From assembly GCF_004217615.1 (NCBI RefSeq), contig NZ_SHLD01000001.1, forward strand, positions 1,426,001-1,490,000: a stretch of DNA of 64,000 nt, given 5' to 3'. Positions 26,423 to 34,573 of the stretch are shown here, piece after piece. Both the position numbers and the translations under genes were made by a program. Positions within the stretch are counted from its first letter, which is position 1; the number at the start of each line of letters is the position of its first letter. This DNA is from Micromonospora kangleipakensis (GTDB lineage: Bacteria > Actinomycetota > Actinomycetes > Mycobacteriales > Micromonosporaceae). The notes under the pieces were generated by a model. It was not told the origin of the DNA. It searched no databases and saw nothing but the letters and a program-made list of their open reading frames with translations.

Positions 26423-27601
26423 ATGGTCGGTGACGGTCCGCCGAGGGGAGGCAGCTGGCGGGCACCGGCCGACCGGGCCGCCGACGGCCGCGGGGCGGTA
26501 CGGGTGGCGCAGCTGCGGCGTCGGTCCGCGCAGTCGGTGCGTGAGCGGCTGAGTCGGGTCCGGGCCGGCACCGGCCTGGCGGTGCAGGCGGGGCTGGCGG
26601 CGGGACTGGCCTGGTGGGTGGCCGGCGACCTGCTGCACATTCCGCTTCCGTTGTTCGCGCCGATCTCCGCCGTCGTGGCGCTGGCCGCGTCCGTCGGCCA
26701 GCGGCTGCGCCGGATCGTCGAGCTGATCATCGGGGTGTCGATCGGCGTGCTGGTCGGCGACCTGCTGATCTACCTCATCGGGGCCGGGCCGTGGCAGCTT
26801 GGCCTGATCGTGGTGCTGGCCGTCGTCGTCGCGGTGTTCATCGGCGGCAGCCCGGCGCTGGTAGTCCAGTCCGCCGCCACGGCCGTGCTCATCGGCACCC
26901 TCACCCCGTCGGTACCGAACCTGGAGATCCCCCGGTTCGTCGCCGCTCTCGTCGGCGGCGCGGTGACATTGGTGGTGACCGCGGTGTTGCTGCCGCTGAA
27001 CCCGCTCCGGGTGGTCAACCGGGCGGCTAAACCCGCGTTGGACCTGCTCATTGACCAGTTGGAGGCTACCGCCGAGGCGATGAGAAGTCGGGACGCCGAC
27101 CGCGCCCAGGCCGCCCTGGACCGGCTGCGCGACAACAAGAAGCAGTTGGGCGCGTTCAGCGAGGCGGCACAGGGGGCCCGGGAGGCGAGCACCCTGTCCC
27201 CGGTGCACTGGGGCCACCGGCGCGGCCCCATCGAACGGTACGTGCAGTCGGTGGAGCCGGTAGACCGGGCCATGCGCAACAGCGGAACCCTGATCCGCCG
27301 CGCCGTGACGATGATCGAGGACGGCGAACCGATCCCCGAGGCCATGCCGGCGGCGGTGGCCGCGCTGGCTCAGGCCGTGCGGGTGCTGCGGCGCGAGTTC
27401 ACCGCCGGCGACGATCCCGACAGGGCCCGCGAACAGGCGTTGCGGTCGGTGTGCGAGGCAGGCCGGGCGTACCGGGCGGGGGTGGGATTCTCCGGTGAGG
27501 TGGTCGTCGCCCAGGTCCGTACCGCGGCCAGTGACCTGCTCGTGGCCACCGGGACCAGTCAGGACGATGCGAACCGGATGATCCGGCACACCTTCGGCTA
27601 G
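26423..27601 (+). CDS. FUSC / aromatic-acid-exporter family membrane protein
   Basis: 392 aa from ATG 26423; GTG 26504 is an alternative and no strong ribosome-binding site decides. The N-terminal half has about six helices with PLPLFAPISAVVALAASVGQ, RLRRIVELIIGVSIGVLVG and GGSPALVVQSAATAVLIG, characteristic of the FUSC/ArAE family. The C-terminal half is helical and cytosolic. Such proteins export aromatic acids or other small molecules. The stop codon TAG at 27599-27601 lies inside the terminal repeat of the TnpB element, so the native C-terminus may have been slightly cut or replaced. Confidence 0.82.
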   Translation: MVGDGPPRGGSWRAPADRAADGRGAVRVAQLRRRSAQSVRERLSRVRAGTGLAVQAGLAAGLAWWVAGDLLHIPLPLFAPISAVVALAASVGQRLRRIVELIIGVSIGVLVGDLLIYLIGAGPWQLGLIVVLAVVVAVFIGGSPALVVQSAATAVLIGTLTPSVPNLEIPRFVAALVGGAVTLVVTAVLLPLNPLRVVNRAAKPALDLLIDQLEATAEAMRSRDADRAQAALDRLRDNKKQLGAFSEAAQGAREASTLSPVHWGHRRGPIERYVQSVEPVDRAMRNSGTLIRRAVTMIEDGEPIPEAMPAAVAALAQAVRVLRREFTAGDDPDRAREQALRSVCEAGRAYRAGVGFSGEVVVAQVRTAASDLLVATGTSQDDANRMIRHTFG

Positions 27602-29115
27602 TGCGGTGTCCACTAACGTTCACCGGGTTTGCGGTGGGTGTTGTGGATCCTCGCCTTGGGGGCGAGCGACTCCCCACCGGGTGGTGGGGCGGGCCTCCGC
27701 GGGCCAACTGATCCTCGCGCCGCCCGGTCGTGCGCTGGACGGCGGGGGTCACGTCGGGACCGACCGGCACCGGGAAGGTGCCGGCCGGCTCGACGGTGCG
27801 TGACCACCTCCGGCAGCACGACCGCTGCCGGGGTGGTGGATCCGCCGCCCGGGATACGGGTGGCGATGATGGCAGCCGCGACGAGGTCACGGTGCCCGGA
27901 GAATGCGCAGTGCGGGCAGGACAGGGTCCGCCCACGGGGTTTCGGCACCCGCCTTCTGCAGGCCGGGCAGGTGGAGGAGGTGCCGCGTTCGTCGACCAGC
28001 CGGACGGTGATGCCGGCCAGGGTGGCCTTGTCGGTGAGGACCTGCAGGAGCCGGCCGATCTGCCACTGCCGCAGCCGCAGGTTGTGCCGCCGCCCGGCGG
28101 CGATGTCGAGTACCCCGCGGGGATCGCCCACGTGCAGCACACCGACCCGCTCCCGCACCGCCCACGAGACGACGCCGCGGGCGGCCTCGTGCTGGGCCTG
28201 GCGGACCCGCCGGCGATGCCGGCCCTCCACCAGGCGGGCCCGACGCCGGTACTTTCGCCACCGCCGGGACCCCTTCTCACCCGGTTTCGGCGCCCGACGG
28301 GCCACCGCACGGCGGCGGGCTTTCGTGTCGGCCAGGTGCATGCGGTGCTCGGCGCGGATCGCCCGCCCCGACACCAGCAACCCCTCCCCGTCCGGGCCGG
28401 CCACTGCGTAGGGGTGGACGATCCCCAGGTCCACCCCGGCCACCCGGGCCGGATCCGGTTGCTCACCGGGCGGGTAGACCGCCACCGGCACCTCGGCGGT
28501 CACGTCGAGGAACAGGCGGCCGCCCTCACACAGCAGGGTGACCGACCGGACCTGCTCGACCGGATACGGCACCTCCCGCGCCAGGCGCACCCACAACGGC
28601 GCACTGCCCTTGGCGGTGGGGATCCGCACCCGAAGTCCGTCGAGGGCGAACGTGCCGTGATACCAGCGCACCGGCACCAGCCCCCGCCGACGACGCGGAA
28701 ACCGCGCCGACACGTCACCGGCGCTGCGGCGCTTCGCCGCCGCGAACCACGCATCCGAAAACCGCCGCAACACCGACCGCGCCCCGGCGCAATCGAGTTC
28801 GGCGAAGGTGCCCGGCCCCGACGCCGCCAACTCGCGGCACAACTGCTGATAGCCGACCAGCGGCGCGTCGTGACGGCGGCGCCGCCACGCGTTGACCTCC
28901 AGCACACACGCCCACACGTCACCGGCGGAGCGCAGCAGCCCGAAACAACGGCGCCGCTGGCCGGGCGTCACCCGCAACGCGACGCGCGCGGTGCGGTGCA
29001 CGACCCGCGGAGCGGCGGGATCCCGACGACGAGGCACGAACCGAAGCCAACACCACCCCTACGACAATTTCCCAACCCCGACCAACCCGACCAACGTTTG
29101 TGGACACGGCACTAG
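27598..29115 (-). mobile_element. TnpB-only insertion element with terminal inverted repeats
   Basis: The ends at 27598-27629 and 29084-29115 are inverted copies matching at 27 of 32 positions. Each begins CTAGTGC and contains GTGTCCAC and AACGTT. They bracket a single tnpB gene with no tnpA. The element is 1518 bp and sits at the 3' end of the FUSC gene. CTAG at both outer tips could be a target duplication or part of the repeat. IS200/IS605 and IS607 elements normally lack such long terminal inverted repeats, which makes this one unusual. Confidence 0.75.
27613..29037 (-). CDS. tnpB: TnpB-family RNA-guided nuclease (IS200/IS605-type accessory protein)
   Basis: 474 aa. The N-terminal wedge/REC-like region runs to about residue 190. 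RuvC-I is VAGVDLGIVHPYAV (catalytic Asp in GVDLG). At the RuvC-II position the protein reads VLHVGDPRGV, with no glutamate where canonical TnpB has EDL; a Glu appears later in VDERGTSSTC. The zinc ribbon CPAC...CPHC and RuvC-III GHRDLVAAAI follow. A basic Pro/Arg-rich tail of about 70 residues extends past the nuclease. TnpB cuts DNA using an RNA encoded at its 3' end. Activity here depends on whether the displaced Glu completes the site. Confidence 0.9.
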   Translation of the reverse strand: MPRRRDPAAPRVVHRTARVALRVTPGQRRRCFGLLRSAGDVWACVLEVNAWRRRRHDAPLVGYQQLCRELAASGPGTFAELDCAGARSVLRRFSDAWFAAAKRRSAGDVSARFPRRRRGLVPVRWYHGTFALDGLRVRIPTAKGSAPLWVRLAREVPYPVEQVRSVTLLCEGGRLFLDVTAEVPVAVYPPGEQPDPARVAGVDLGIVHPYAVAGPDGEGLLVSGRAIRAEHRMHLADTKARRRAVARRAPKPGEKGSRRWRKYRRRARLVEGRHRRRVRQAQHEAARGVVSWAVRERVGVLHVGDPRGVLDIAAGRRHNLRLRQWQIGRLLQVLTDKATLAGITVRLVDERGTSSTCPACRRRVPKPRGRTLSCPHCAFSGHRDLVAAAIIATRIPGGGSTTPAAVVLPEVVTHRRAGRHLPGAGRSRRDPRRPAHDRAARGSVGPRRPAPPPGGESLAPKARIHNTHRKPGER

Positions 29116-29237
29116 CTCACGCCGGCGTGCGGTCCCACCTCGCCGGCCTGTCCCACCCTGCGGCCGGAGGAGCCGGATCCGCCTCAGGTGTCGGGGTGAG
29201 TCGAGGAGGGCAGGGTGGCGGCACGTCGGCCGCGCCG

Positions 29238-29454
29238 AACAGCGTGATCGTGGTCGGCACCCCGAACTACGACTCGTCGCCCCAGGACGCCCGGACCAAT
29301 CCGCTGACCGTGCCCAACGTGATGTACGGCCTGCACTTCTACTGGGGCCAGAACGGTGACGGTCAGCGCGGGAACGTGGCCGGGCTCATCTCGAAGGGGA
29401 TGCCCCTCTTCGCCATCGAGTGGGACACCTCCGACTACACCAGCGACGGCGGTT
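29238..29454 (+). pseudogene. Fragment of a GH5-family cellulase
   Basis: NSVIVVGTPNYDSS, then NVMYGLHFYWGQ and KGMPLFAIEWDTSDYTSDGG match the C-terminal part of the GH5 barrel: the strand IVVGTPNW, strand YxLHFY, and the catalytic nucleophile Glu in F-x-x-EW. The first half of the barrel and any carbohydrate-binding module are missing, and the frame drifts into unrelated sequence near 29455. The fragment starts just after the TnpB element and is cut on its right by the EamA gene region. Confidence 0.8.
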
Positions 29455-29540
29455 CTAAGTCGTCGGATCCCGCCCGACCTTGCTCCGCAGGACAGGCTCC
29501 CATCGGATGGTCTGCCCGGTCCGCGCTGGCTGGTGCCGGC

Positions 29541-30476
29541 TCAGCGGCCCGATGGCGCGAGCGTCGCCGCGGGTCCGGTGACCGGCGGGGACGGTGGTCG
29601 TTGCCCGAGGCGGGTCATCGCGACGCCGGCGAGCACGATGATCATCCCCGCGATGACGCGTGGCCCGATCTCCTCGTGGAGTACGAGGGCTCCCAGCGCC
29701 ACCGAGACGACCGGCAGGAGGTATCCGACGGTGGCCGCGCTGGTCGCTCCTTCCTCCGCGATGAGCCGGTAGCTGAGGTAGAAGGTGAATCCCGTGCTGA
29801 AGATGCCGAGGACGACGACCGCGAAGACCGCTGTCAGGCGGAGATCGACGGACGCGGTGCCGCCGGCCGGCAGGGCGAGCGCGCTCAGCCCGGTGGCGGC
29901 GACGAGCTGGGCCGCGGACAGGGCGATGGGGGCGGTGCCCTGCCCGGCGAGTGCCCGGCCCATGTAGGCGAAGGCGACGGCGTAGCTCGCCGCGGCCCCC
30001 AGCAGGGCGAGGGCGCCGGTGCTGAGGAGTCCGGTCTCGTGCCAGGGGGCGAAGATCAGCAGGGTGCCGGCGAATCCGAGCAGCAGCCCGCCCAGCCGGA
30101 CGGGGCGGAGTCCCCGCTCCGTGCCGATGGCGAGGCCGATCAGCAGGGACCACAGCGGGGTGGTGGCGTTCAGCACGCCGGCCACCCCGGATTCGACGCC
30201 CTGCTCCCCGAAGCTGAAGAGGTAGAACGGCAGGGCGTTGCAGAAGAAGGCCGCCACCGTCAGGCGGCCCCAGACCCGGCGACCCCGCGGCAGGCGCTGG
30301 CGGGCCGCGCCGGCGAGCGCGAGCAGGACGGCGGCCCCGAGGGCGGAGCGGGTGACGGTGATCTGGAGCGGGGTCAGGCCGTTGTTGAGCGCCAGCTTGA
30401 TCCAGAAGAAGCCGGACCCCCACAACAGGGCCAGGACGGCCATCCGCACCACCGCGCCACGTCCGTAACTCGTCAT
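29541..30476 (-). CDS. EamA/DMT-superfamily exporter
   Basis: 311 aa with ten hydrophobic helices in two EamA repeats (first starting VLALLWGSGFFWIKLALNNG, second around residue 150 with LLGAAASYAVAFAYMGRAL). These carriers export amino acids or other metabolites, such as RhtA and YdcZ relatives. It starts at ATG 30476, divergent from a LysR regulator 94 bases away, which probably controls it. Confidence 0.9.
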   Translation of the reverse strand: MTSYGRGAVVRMAVLALLWGSGFFWIKLALNNGLTPLQITVTRSALGAAVLLALAGAARQRLPRGRRVWGRLTVAAFFCNALPFYLFSFGEQGVESGVAGVLNATTPLWSLLIGLAIGTERGLRPVRLGGLLLGFAGTLLIFAPWHETGLLSTGALALLGAAASYAVAFAYMGRALAGQGTAPIALSAAQLVAATGLSALALPAGGTASVDLRLTAVFAVVVLGIFSTGFTFYLSYRLIAEEGATSAATVGYLLPVVSVALGALVLHEEIGPRVIAGMIIVLAGVAMTRLGQRPPSPPVTGPAATLAPSGR

Positions 30477-30523
30477 CCCAGCCCTCCCCGGTCGGTCCGG
30501 CTTGCACGTTGCCCGAAACCACC

Positions 30524-30555
30524 GGTAAGGACAAGCGTAGAGTTCTTGCCCTACC
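30524..30555. promoter_or_regulatory. Imperfect inverted repeat in the EamA/LysR divergent promoter
   Basis: GGTAAGGACAAG (30524) and CTTGCCCTACC (30545) are inverted with one mismatch and one gap. They lie in an AT-richer stretch midway between the two divergent starts. LysR proteins bind such dyads to control themselves and the neighbour. Confidence 0.4.
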
Positions 30556-30570
30556 CTTAAGCTGAGCTAC

Positions 30571-31461
30571 ATGCTCGACGTGCGACGGATGCAGGTGCTC
30601 CGTGCGGTGGTGACCAGTGGTTCCGTGACCGCCGCGGCGACGGTGCTGGGTTACACCCCGTCGGCCGTTAGCCAGCAGGTCGCGGCCCTGGAGAAGCAGG
30701 CCGGGATCGTGCTGCTCGAACGGGTCGGCCGGGGGGTGCGACCGACCGCCGCCGGCCGGCTGCTCACCGAGCACGCCGCCGTCATCGAACGGCAGGTGGC
30801 GGAGGCGGAGACGGCGCTGTCGGACCTGCGCGCCGGACGCACCGGCCGGCTGGTGGTCCGCTACTTCGCCACCGCGGGCGCCGCCCTGATGGCACCCGCC
30901 CTCGCCCGGCTGCGCGACCAGCATCCCGGAGTGTACGTCGACCTCAACCTGGCCGACGCCGGAGATCCGCTGCCCGAGGTGGCCCAGGGCCAGGCCGACC
31001 TGGCCATCGTGGTTCGACCCCATGACCGGCCCTACGGCGGCATCCGTCTCGTGCATCTGCTGGACGACCCGTACCGCGTCGTCCTGCCCCGGAACCACCG
31101 GCTCGCCTCGGCGCGGGTCGTCGACCTGGCCGACCTGGCCGACGAGCCGTGGGTGGGCAGCGAGTGGCCCGGACCCTGCCTCGACGTCATCCTCGATGCC
31201 TGCGCCACGGCCGGCTTCCGCCCGAAGGTCGTGGTGCAGAGCGAGGACTACGGGACGGCCCAGGCGTTCGTCGCCGCCGGTCTGGGGATCAGCCTCGTTC
31301 CCGGCATGGGACTCGACAACCGCCATCCCGATGTCGTCGTGCGTCGACTCCGCAATCCGGAGCCCGTGCGGGCGATCCATGCCGGCGTCCGGGAGACCTC
31401 GACCACCCAGCCGGCACTCGCCGCCCTGCTCGCCGCGCTGCACTCCACGACGGCGCGATGA
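30571..31461 (+). CDS. LysR-family transcriptional regulator
   Basis: 296 aa. The N-terminal helix-turn-helix is LDVRRMQVLRAVVTSGSVTA then GYTPSAVSQQVAALEKQAG, the standard LysR pattern. The linker helix and periplasmic-binding-like effector domain (LVVRYFATAGAALMAPAL, DLAIVVRPHD, FVAAGLGISLVPGM) follow. The effector is unknown. It is divergent from the EamA exporter, the classic arrangement for a LysR that controls export of its ligand. Confidence 0.93.
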   Translation: MLDVRRMQVLRAVVTSGSVTAAATVLGYTPSAVSQQVAALEKQAGIVLLERVGRGVRPTAAGRLLTEHAAVIERQVAEAETALSDLRAGRTGRLVVRYFATAGAALMAPALARLRDQHPGVYVDLNLADAGDPLPEVAQGQADLAIVVRPHDRPYGGIRLVHLLDDPYRVVLPRNHRLASARVVDLADLADEPWVGSEWPGPCLDVILDACATAGFRPKVVVQSEDYGTAQAFVAAGLGISLVPGMGLDNRHPDVVVRRLRNPEPVRAIHAGVRETSTTQPALAALLAALHSTTAR

Positions 31462-31604
31462 GCCGGGACGCGACGCGTCGGCGACCGGCCCCACCGCACG
31501 TCCTGTCGCCGGTATCCGGGAGTGCCGCCTGCGCATCCGGGTAGTCGGCCGGCGCGACGTCGACGTAGCTGTGGCGTCGTACGGGAAGCCACCGAAGTGG
31601 ACCA

Positions 31605-32160
31605 ATGAACGACCTGAAGGCGTTGGACGAGCTGGGCCGTACGGTCGACCCGCCCACCGCCACCCCCGGCCGGGCGGCTCCGACACAAGGTGCTCACCGA
31701 AGCCACCCGGCCGGCCCGCCGTACGCCCCGGAGCGCGATGCCGCGGCTCGGCTGGCAGTTGGCGGCGGTCAGCGGCCTGGCCGCGGCGCTGACCGTCGGC
31801 GTCCTGGCCACTCAGGTGGTCTCCTTCGGGGACCGGGCGCCGGTGTCGACGGCGTCGGCCGCCGAGCAGGTCCTCGCTGGCGCGGCCGACCAGGCGAGGC
31901 GGCAGTCCGCCCTGCCGGTCCGGGCTGACCAGTTCGTCTACGTCGAGTCGCGCACCGCGACGTTGAGCGTGGAGGAGGATGACTCGGGACGGGGAACGGT
32001 CGTTCCGGCGCTGCGGCAGATCTGGCACACCAAGCCGACCTGCCTACGGACGCCAACAGCATGCTGGCGTACCTCTACCGGGATGCGGACGGGACGAAGA
32101 ACCTGCGGGACCACTGTCCATCCGGCCGAGCCGCCCCCTTGTGTAACGCCAGATGGATCG
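31605..32160 (+). pseudogene. Broken CU044_5270-family membrane protein gene
   Basis: The start MNDLKALDELGRTVDPPT at 31605 is followed near 31680 by a frame slip into HKVLTEATRP, then a membrane helix (QLAAVSGLAAALTVGVLATQ) and ADQFVYVESRTATLSVEE. Near 32040 another slip leads to TDANSMLAYLYRDADGTKN. The order matches actinobacterial CU044_5270 proteins, which usually sit behind a sigma factor. At least two frame breaks and a missing C-terminus make it non-functional. No sigma gene is adjacent. Confidence 0.75.
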
Positions 32161-32243
32161 ACGACGCCGGATGAGTGGAGACAGTTGATCTCCAGCCGGC
32201 CCTCGCCGTCCGGGAGGGCCGTCACCTGCGACGTGAGGAACTC

Positions 32244-33146
32244 ATGCGATCTCGTTCCCTGTCCCGCTCCATCCGACGTACCTTCTTCTCCGCCTCTCTC
32301 GCCACCCTCGCCCTGGTAGGGGGCGCGGCGCTTGCCCCGGCCGACGCGGTGGCGGCCGGGCGACTCCAGCCCGATCTGGTCGTCGACCTGATGGTGACCG
32401 ACGTGCTGAACCCGGCGGAGGGCGAGACCTTCAACGCCGAGATCGACATCCGGAACAACGGCACCGGCGAGTCGAGCCCGATCAGCGTCACCGTCTCGGT
32501 GCCCTCGGGGTTGGAGACGACGACCCCGTACGCTACCGACGCCGGCTGGGCCTGCACGGTGGCGAGCACGACGAGCTACACGTGCTCGTACCCGGAACTG
32601 ACGGCTGGCGGTCGGGCGAGCCGGCTGCACGTGCCGTTCGTCGTGGCCGGTGCGACGCCGGGCAGCACGGTGCCCATCACCACGACCATCGCCCCGGCCC
32701 GGCGCGAATCGAACACCGACAACAACACCGGCTCCGTCACGGTGGCGATCTCCGGTACCTGCGTCATCCGCGGCACCGTCTGGCACGACCTCGACCGCGA
32801 CGGGCAGCGCGAGGAGGGTGAGCCGGCCATCGCCGACGGCCCGGACGGCGTGTTGAACGTGCGTCTGTGGGCTCGGCAGGGGCAGGCCATCGGCGGCGGC
32901 TCGACCACCGTCAACCCGGACGGAACCTGGTCGATCACCGCCCGCACCGAGCTGCTGTACGAGGTCCGGGTGGAGGCGTCCAGCGCGTACGCTCGTACCG
33001 TCGCGGACATGGGTGACGACGCCACCGACTCGGACATGGTGACCTCGTACCAGTTCGAGCCGACCCTGCTCGTCGCCAGCGCCGAGTTCTCCGCCGTGCA
33101 CGGAGGCGAGTACGTGGTCGACGCCGGCCTGGTCACCCAGAGCTGA
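32244..33146 (+). CDS. Secreted Sdr/CARDB-like repeat protein
   Basis: 300 aa from ATG 32244. A signal peptide (basic SIRRTFF, hydrophobic SASLATLALVGGAALA, cleavage after ADAVA) is followed by an Ig-like CARDB/DUF11 domain (QPDLVVDLMVTDVLNPAEGE; NNGTGESSPISVTV; ESNTDNNTGSVTV). A SdrD_B-like Ca2+-binding domain comes next (IRGTVWHDLDRDGQREEGEP; NPDGTWSITA; MGDDATDSDMV). It ends VVDAGLVTQS without a sortase signal. Likely an extracellular adhesin-type module. A related fragment is at 50255-50473. Confidence 0.82.
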   Translation: MRSRSLSRSIRRTFFSASLATLALVGGAALAPADAVAAGRLQPDLVVDLMVTDVLNPAEGETFNAEIDIRNNGTGESSPISVTVSVPSGLETTTPYATDAGWACTVASTTSYTCSYPELTAGGRASRLHVPFVVAGATPGSTVPITTTIAPARRESNTDNNTGSVTVAISGTCVIRGTVWHDLDRDGQREEGEPAIADGPDGVLNVRLWARQGQAIGGGSTTVNPDGTWSITARTELLYEVRVEASSAYARTVADMGDDATDSDMVTSYQFEPTLLVASAEFSAVHGGEYVVDAGLVTQS

Positions 33147-33152
33147 GCCGGT

Positions 33153-33186
33153 CGCCGCCCGCCCCAGACAACTCGGGCGGGCGGCG
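33153..33186 (+). terminator. Strong GC stem-loop after the Sdr-like gene
   Basis: CGCCGCCCGCCC (33153) pairs perfectly with GGGCGGGCGGCG (33175) around a 10-base loop, starting seven bases after the stop codon. No U-tract. Confidence 0.75.
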
Positions 33187-33337
33187 GTCCGGACACCCAG
33201 CGGCCGGCTCAGCCGGTGATGTGGGCGAGGACGGTCGTGGCGCTCCCCTCGTGGGCCGGCGTTGCCGGCCCATGAGATCTCGTACATGACTCCTGGGCAC
33301 TCGTGGGTATCCGCTGGCAGGTAGGCTGGGCACTCGC

Positions 33338-33410
33338 GCCCTCGTAGCTCAGGGGATAGAGCATCGGTTTCCTAAACCGTGTGTCGCAGGTTCGAATCCT
33401 GCCGGGGGCA
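33338..33410 (+). tRNA. tRNA-Arg (anticodon CCT)
   Basis: Seventy-three bases fold as a tRNA: acceptor GCCCTCG with CGGGGGC (one G-T wobble), D-arm with AGCTCAGGGGATAGAGC, anticodon loop TTCCTAA (CCT at 33371-33373, reading AGG), and T-arm GCAGGTTCGAATCCTGC. CCA is not encoded. The 3' half from 33368 is duplicated at 43162-43206, showing that this gene is the attachment site of an integrative element. The current 3' end may have been supplied by the element. Confidence 0.95.
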
Positions 33411-33412
33411 CC
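33368..33412 (+). repeat. Attachment-site direct repeat, tRNA-side copy
   Basis: Begins TTTCCTAAACCGTGTG within the anticodon arm and ends GGGGCACC two bases beyond the tRNA. It matches 43162-43206 except at two positions. Confidence 0.85.
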
Positions 33413-33573
33413 TCGAAGATCAGGGAAAACACTACCTGAGCTGGCAATACGCACAGCGCTCGATTGGTTAGCATAGGCAGCCGTAGGCCACTGAGAGCGG
33501 CCGTTTGTCGTAGGTCGCGGAACATACACGGAATGATCTTGAGGGTGTCTGCCCAGGTCAAGCAGGATGTTCG

Positions 33574-33589
33574 GAGCAAGATCCGGAAT
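33574..33589 (+). repeat. Candidate integrase arm site, left end
   Basis: GAGCAAGATCCGGAAT, repeated with one change at 43060-43075 near the other end of the element. It overlaps an inverted repeat (CCGGAATG at 33583, CATTCCGG at 33600). Position near each core site suggests integrase arm binding or excision control. Confidence 0.45.
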
Positions 33590-33621
33590 GGCTTACCATC
33601 ATTCCGGCCAGGCTACGCCGG

Positions 33622-34531
33622 TCAACGCCTCGTCAATGCGGCCGTTGACGGTGGCCTCTTCCCATCGATGCACTTCGCGTAGACCTTGAGTAGGACGTCG
33701 ACGGAGTGCCCGGCCCGCTCGGCGACCTCGGTCGCCGGAACCCCGATGTTGAGCCACAACGAGACCGCAGCGTGCCGCAGGTCGTACGGCCGTCCGGCGA
33801 GCGGAGAGTCAACCTGACGCGGCGTCAGCGCCAGAAGGCGCGCCCGTTCCCAGACGCGGGAGTATGTCGGGGCGGCTACGATGTTGCCCCGCTCGCTGCG
33901 GAACAGGCGGCCGTCCTTGGCGACACCGAATCGCTTGATGTGTTCCCGCAGGATCTTCACGAGCGCGGGCGGGATCGGCACGCCGCGCGGCTCGTCTTCG
34001 GCCCGGTGCTTCAGCCCGCGATCGTCGTGGACTTTGGCCGCTGTCGGTCCACCGCTTGCCCGCCTGGGGGCGACTCTTCGCCAACGTCAGGCGTCCCCAT
34101 CCCGTCTCGGGAAGGTCGCAGTCCTGCTCCCGGAGCCCCAGCCCCTCGCCGGGGCGGAGCGTGGCGAAGTACAGGCAGGCGAAGAACGCGACCAAGCGCT
34201 CACCACGTTTCGCCTTCCCCCGCTGGCCGACGTAGGTAAGGGCGATCAGCAGTTCGAGCGCCTGTCGCTGGTTGACGACCACCCGGCGGTCGATGACCTC
34301 GGCGACCTTCTTGCGCTGCGACCGCACGCGAAGCTTGTCAATCGGGTTGAACTCCAACTCTTCGAGCTCGACCGCGTACTGAAGCGCGTTGTAGAACACC
34401 GACCGCTTGCGACGCATGGTCGTGGCGGCGGCCGGCTTGCCGTCGAGCTTCACCGCCAGGACGTCGAGCGCACCCCGCACGGTCCTCGGTTCCCGAAGGT
34501 CGGGCAGCGGCAGCAGACTCGACGGTCCGTC
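33622..34531 (-). pseudogene. Truncated, frameshifted tyrosine integrase
   Basis: From about 34531 the frame reads LLPLPDLREPRTVRGALDVL, then TTMRRKRSVFYNALQYAVEL (SAM-like core-binding domain) and FFACLYFATLRPGEGLGLRE (catalytic Arg in TLRPGE). Near 34060 the frame changes, and catalysis motifs continue as GRPYDLRHAAVSLWLN (His-x-x-Arg region), ATEVAERAGHSVDVLLKVYA (final Tyr) and a stop at 33622. An in-frame stop lies upstream of 34531, and the N-terminal arm-binding domain is absent. The integrase is therefore dead, and the element cannot excise itself. Confidence 0.88.
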
Positions 34532-34573
34532 AGGGGCGCGCGGTCAGCGGCTGAGAGTGTGCGGGGCGGCCTG

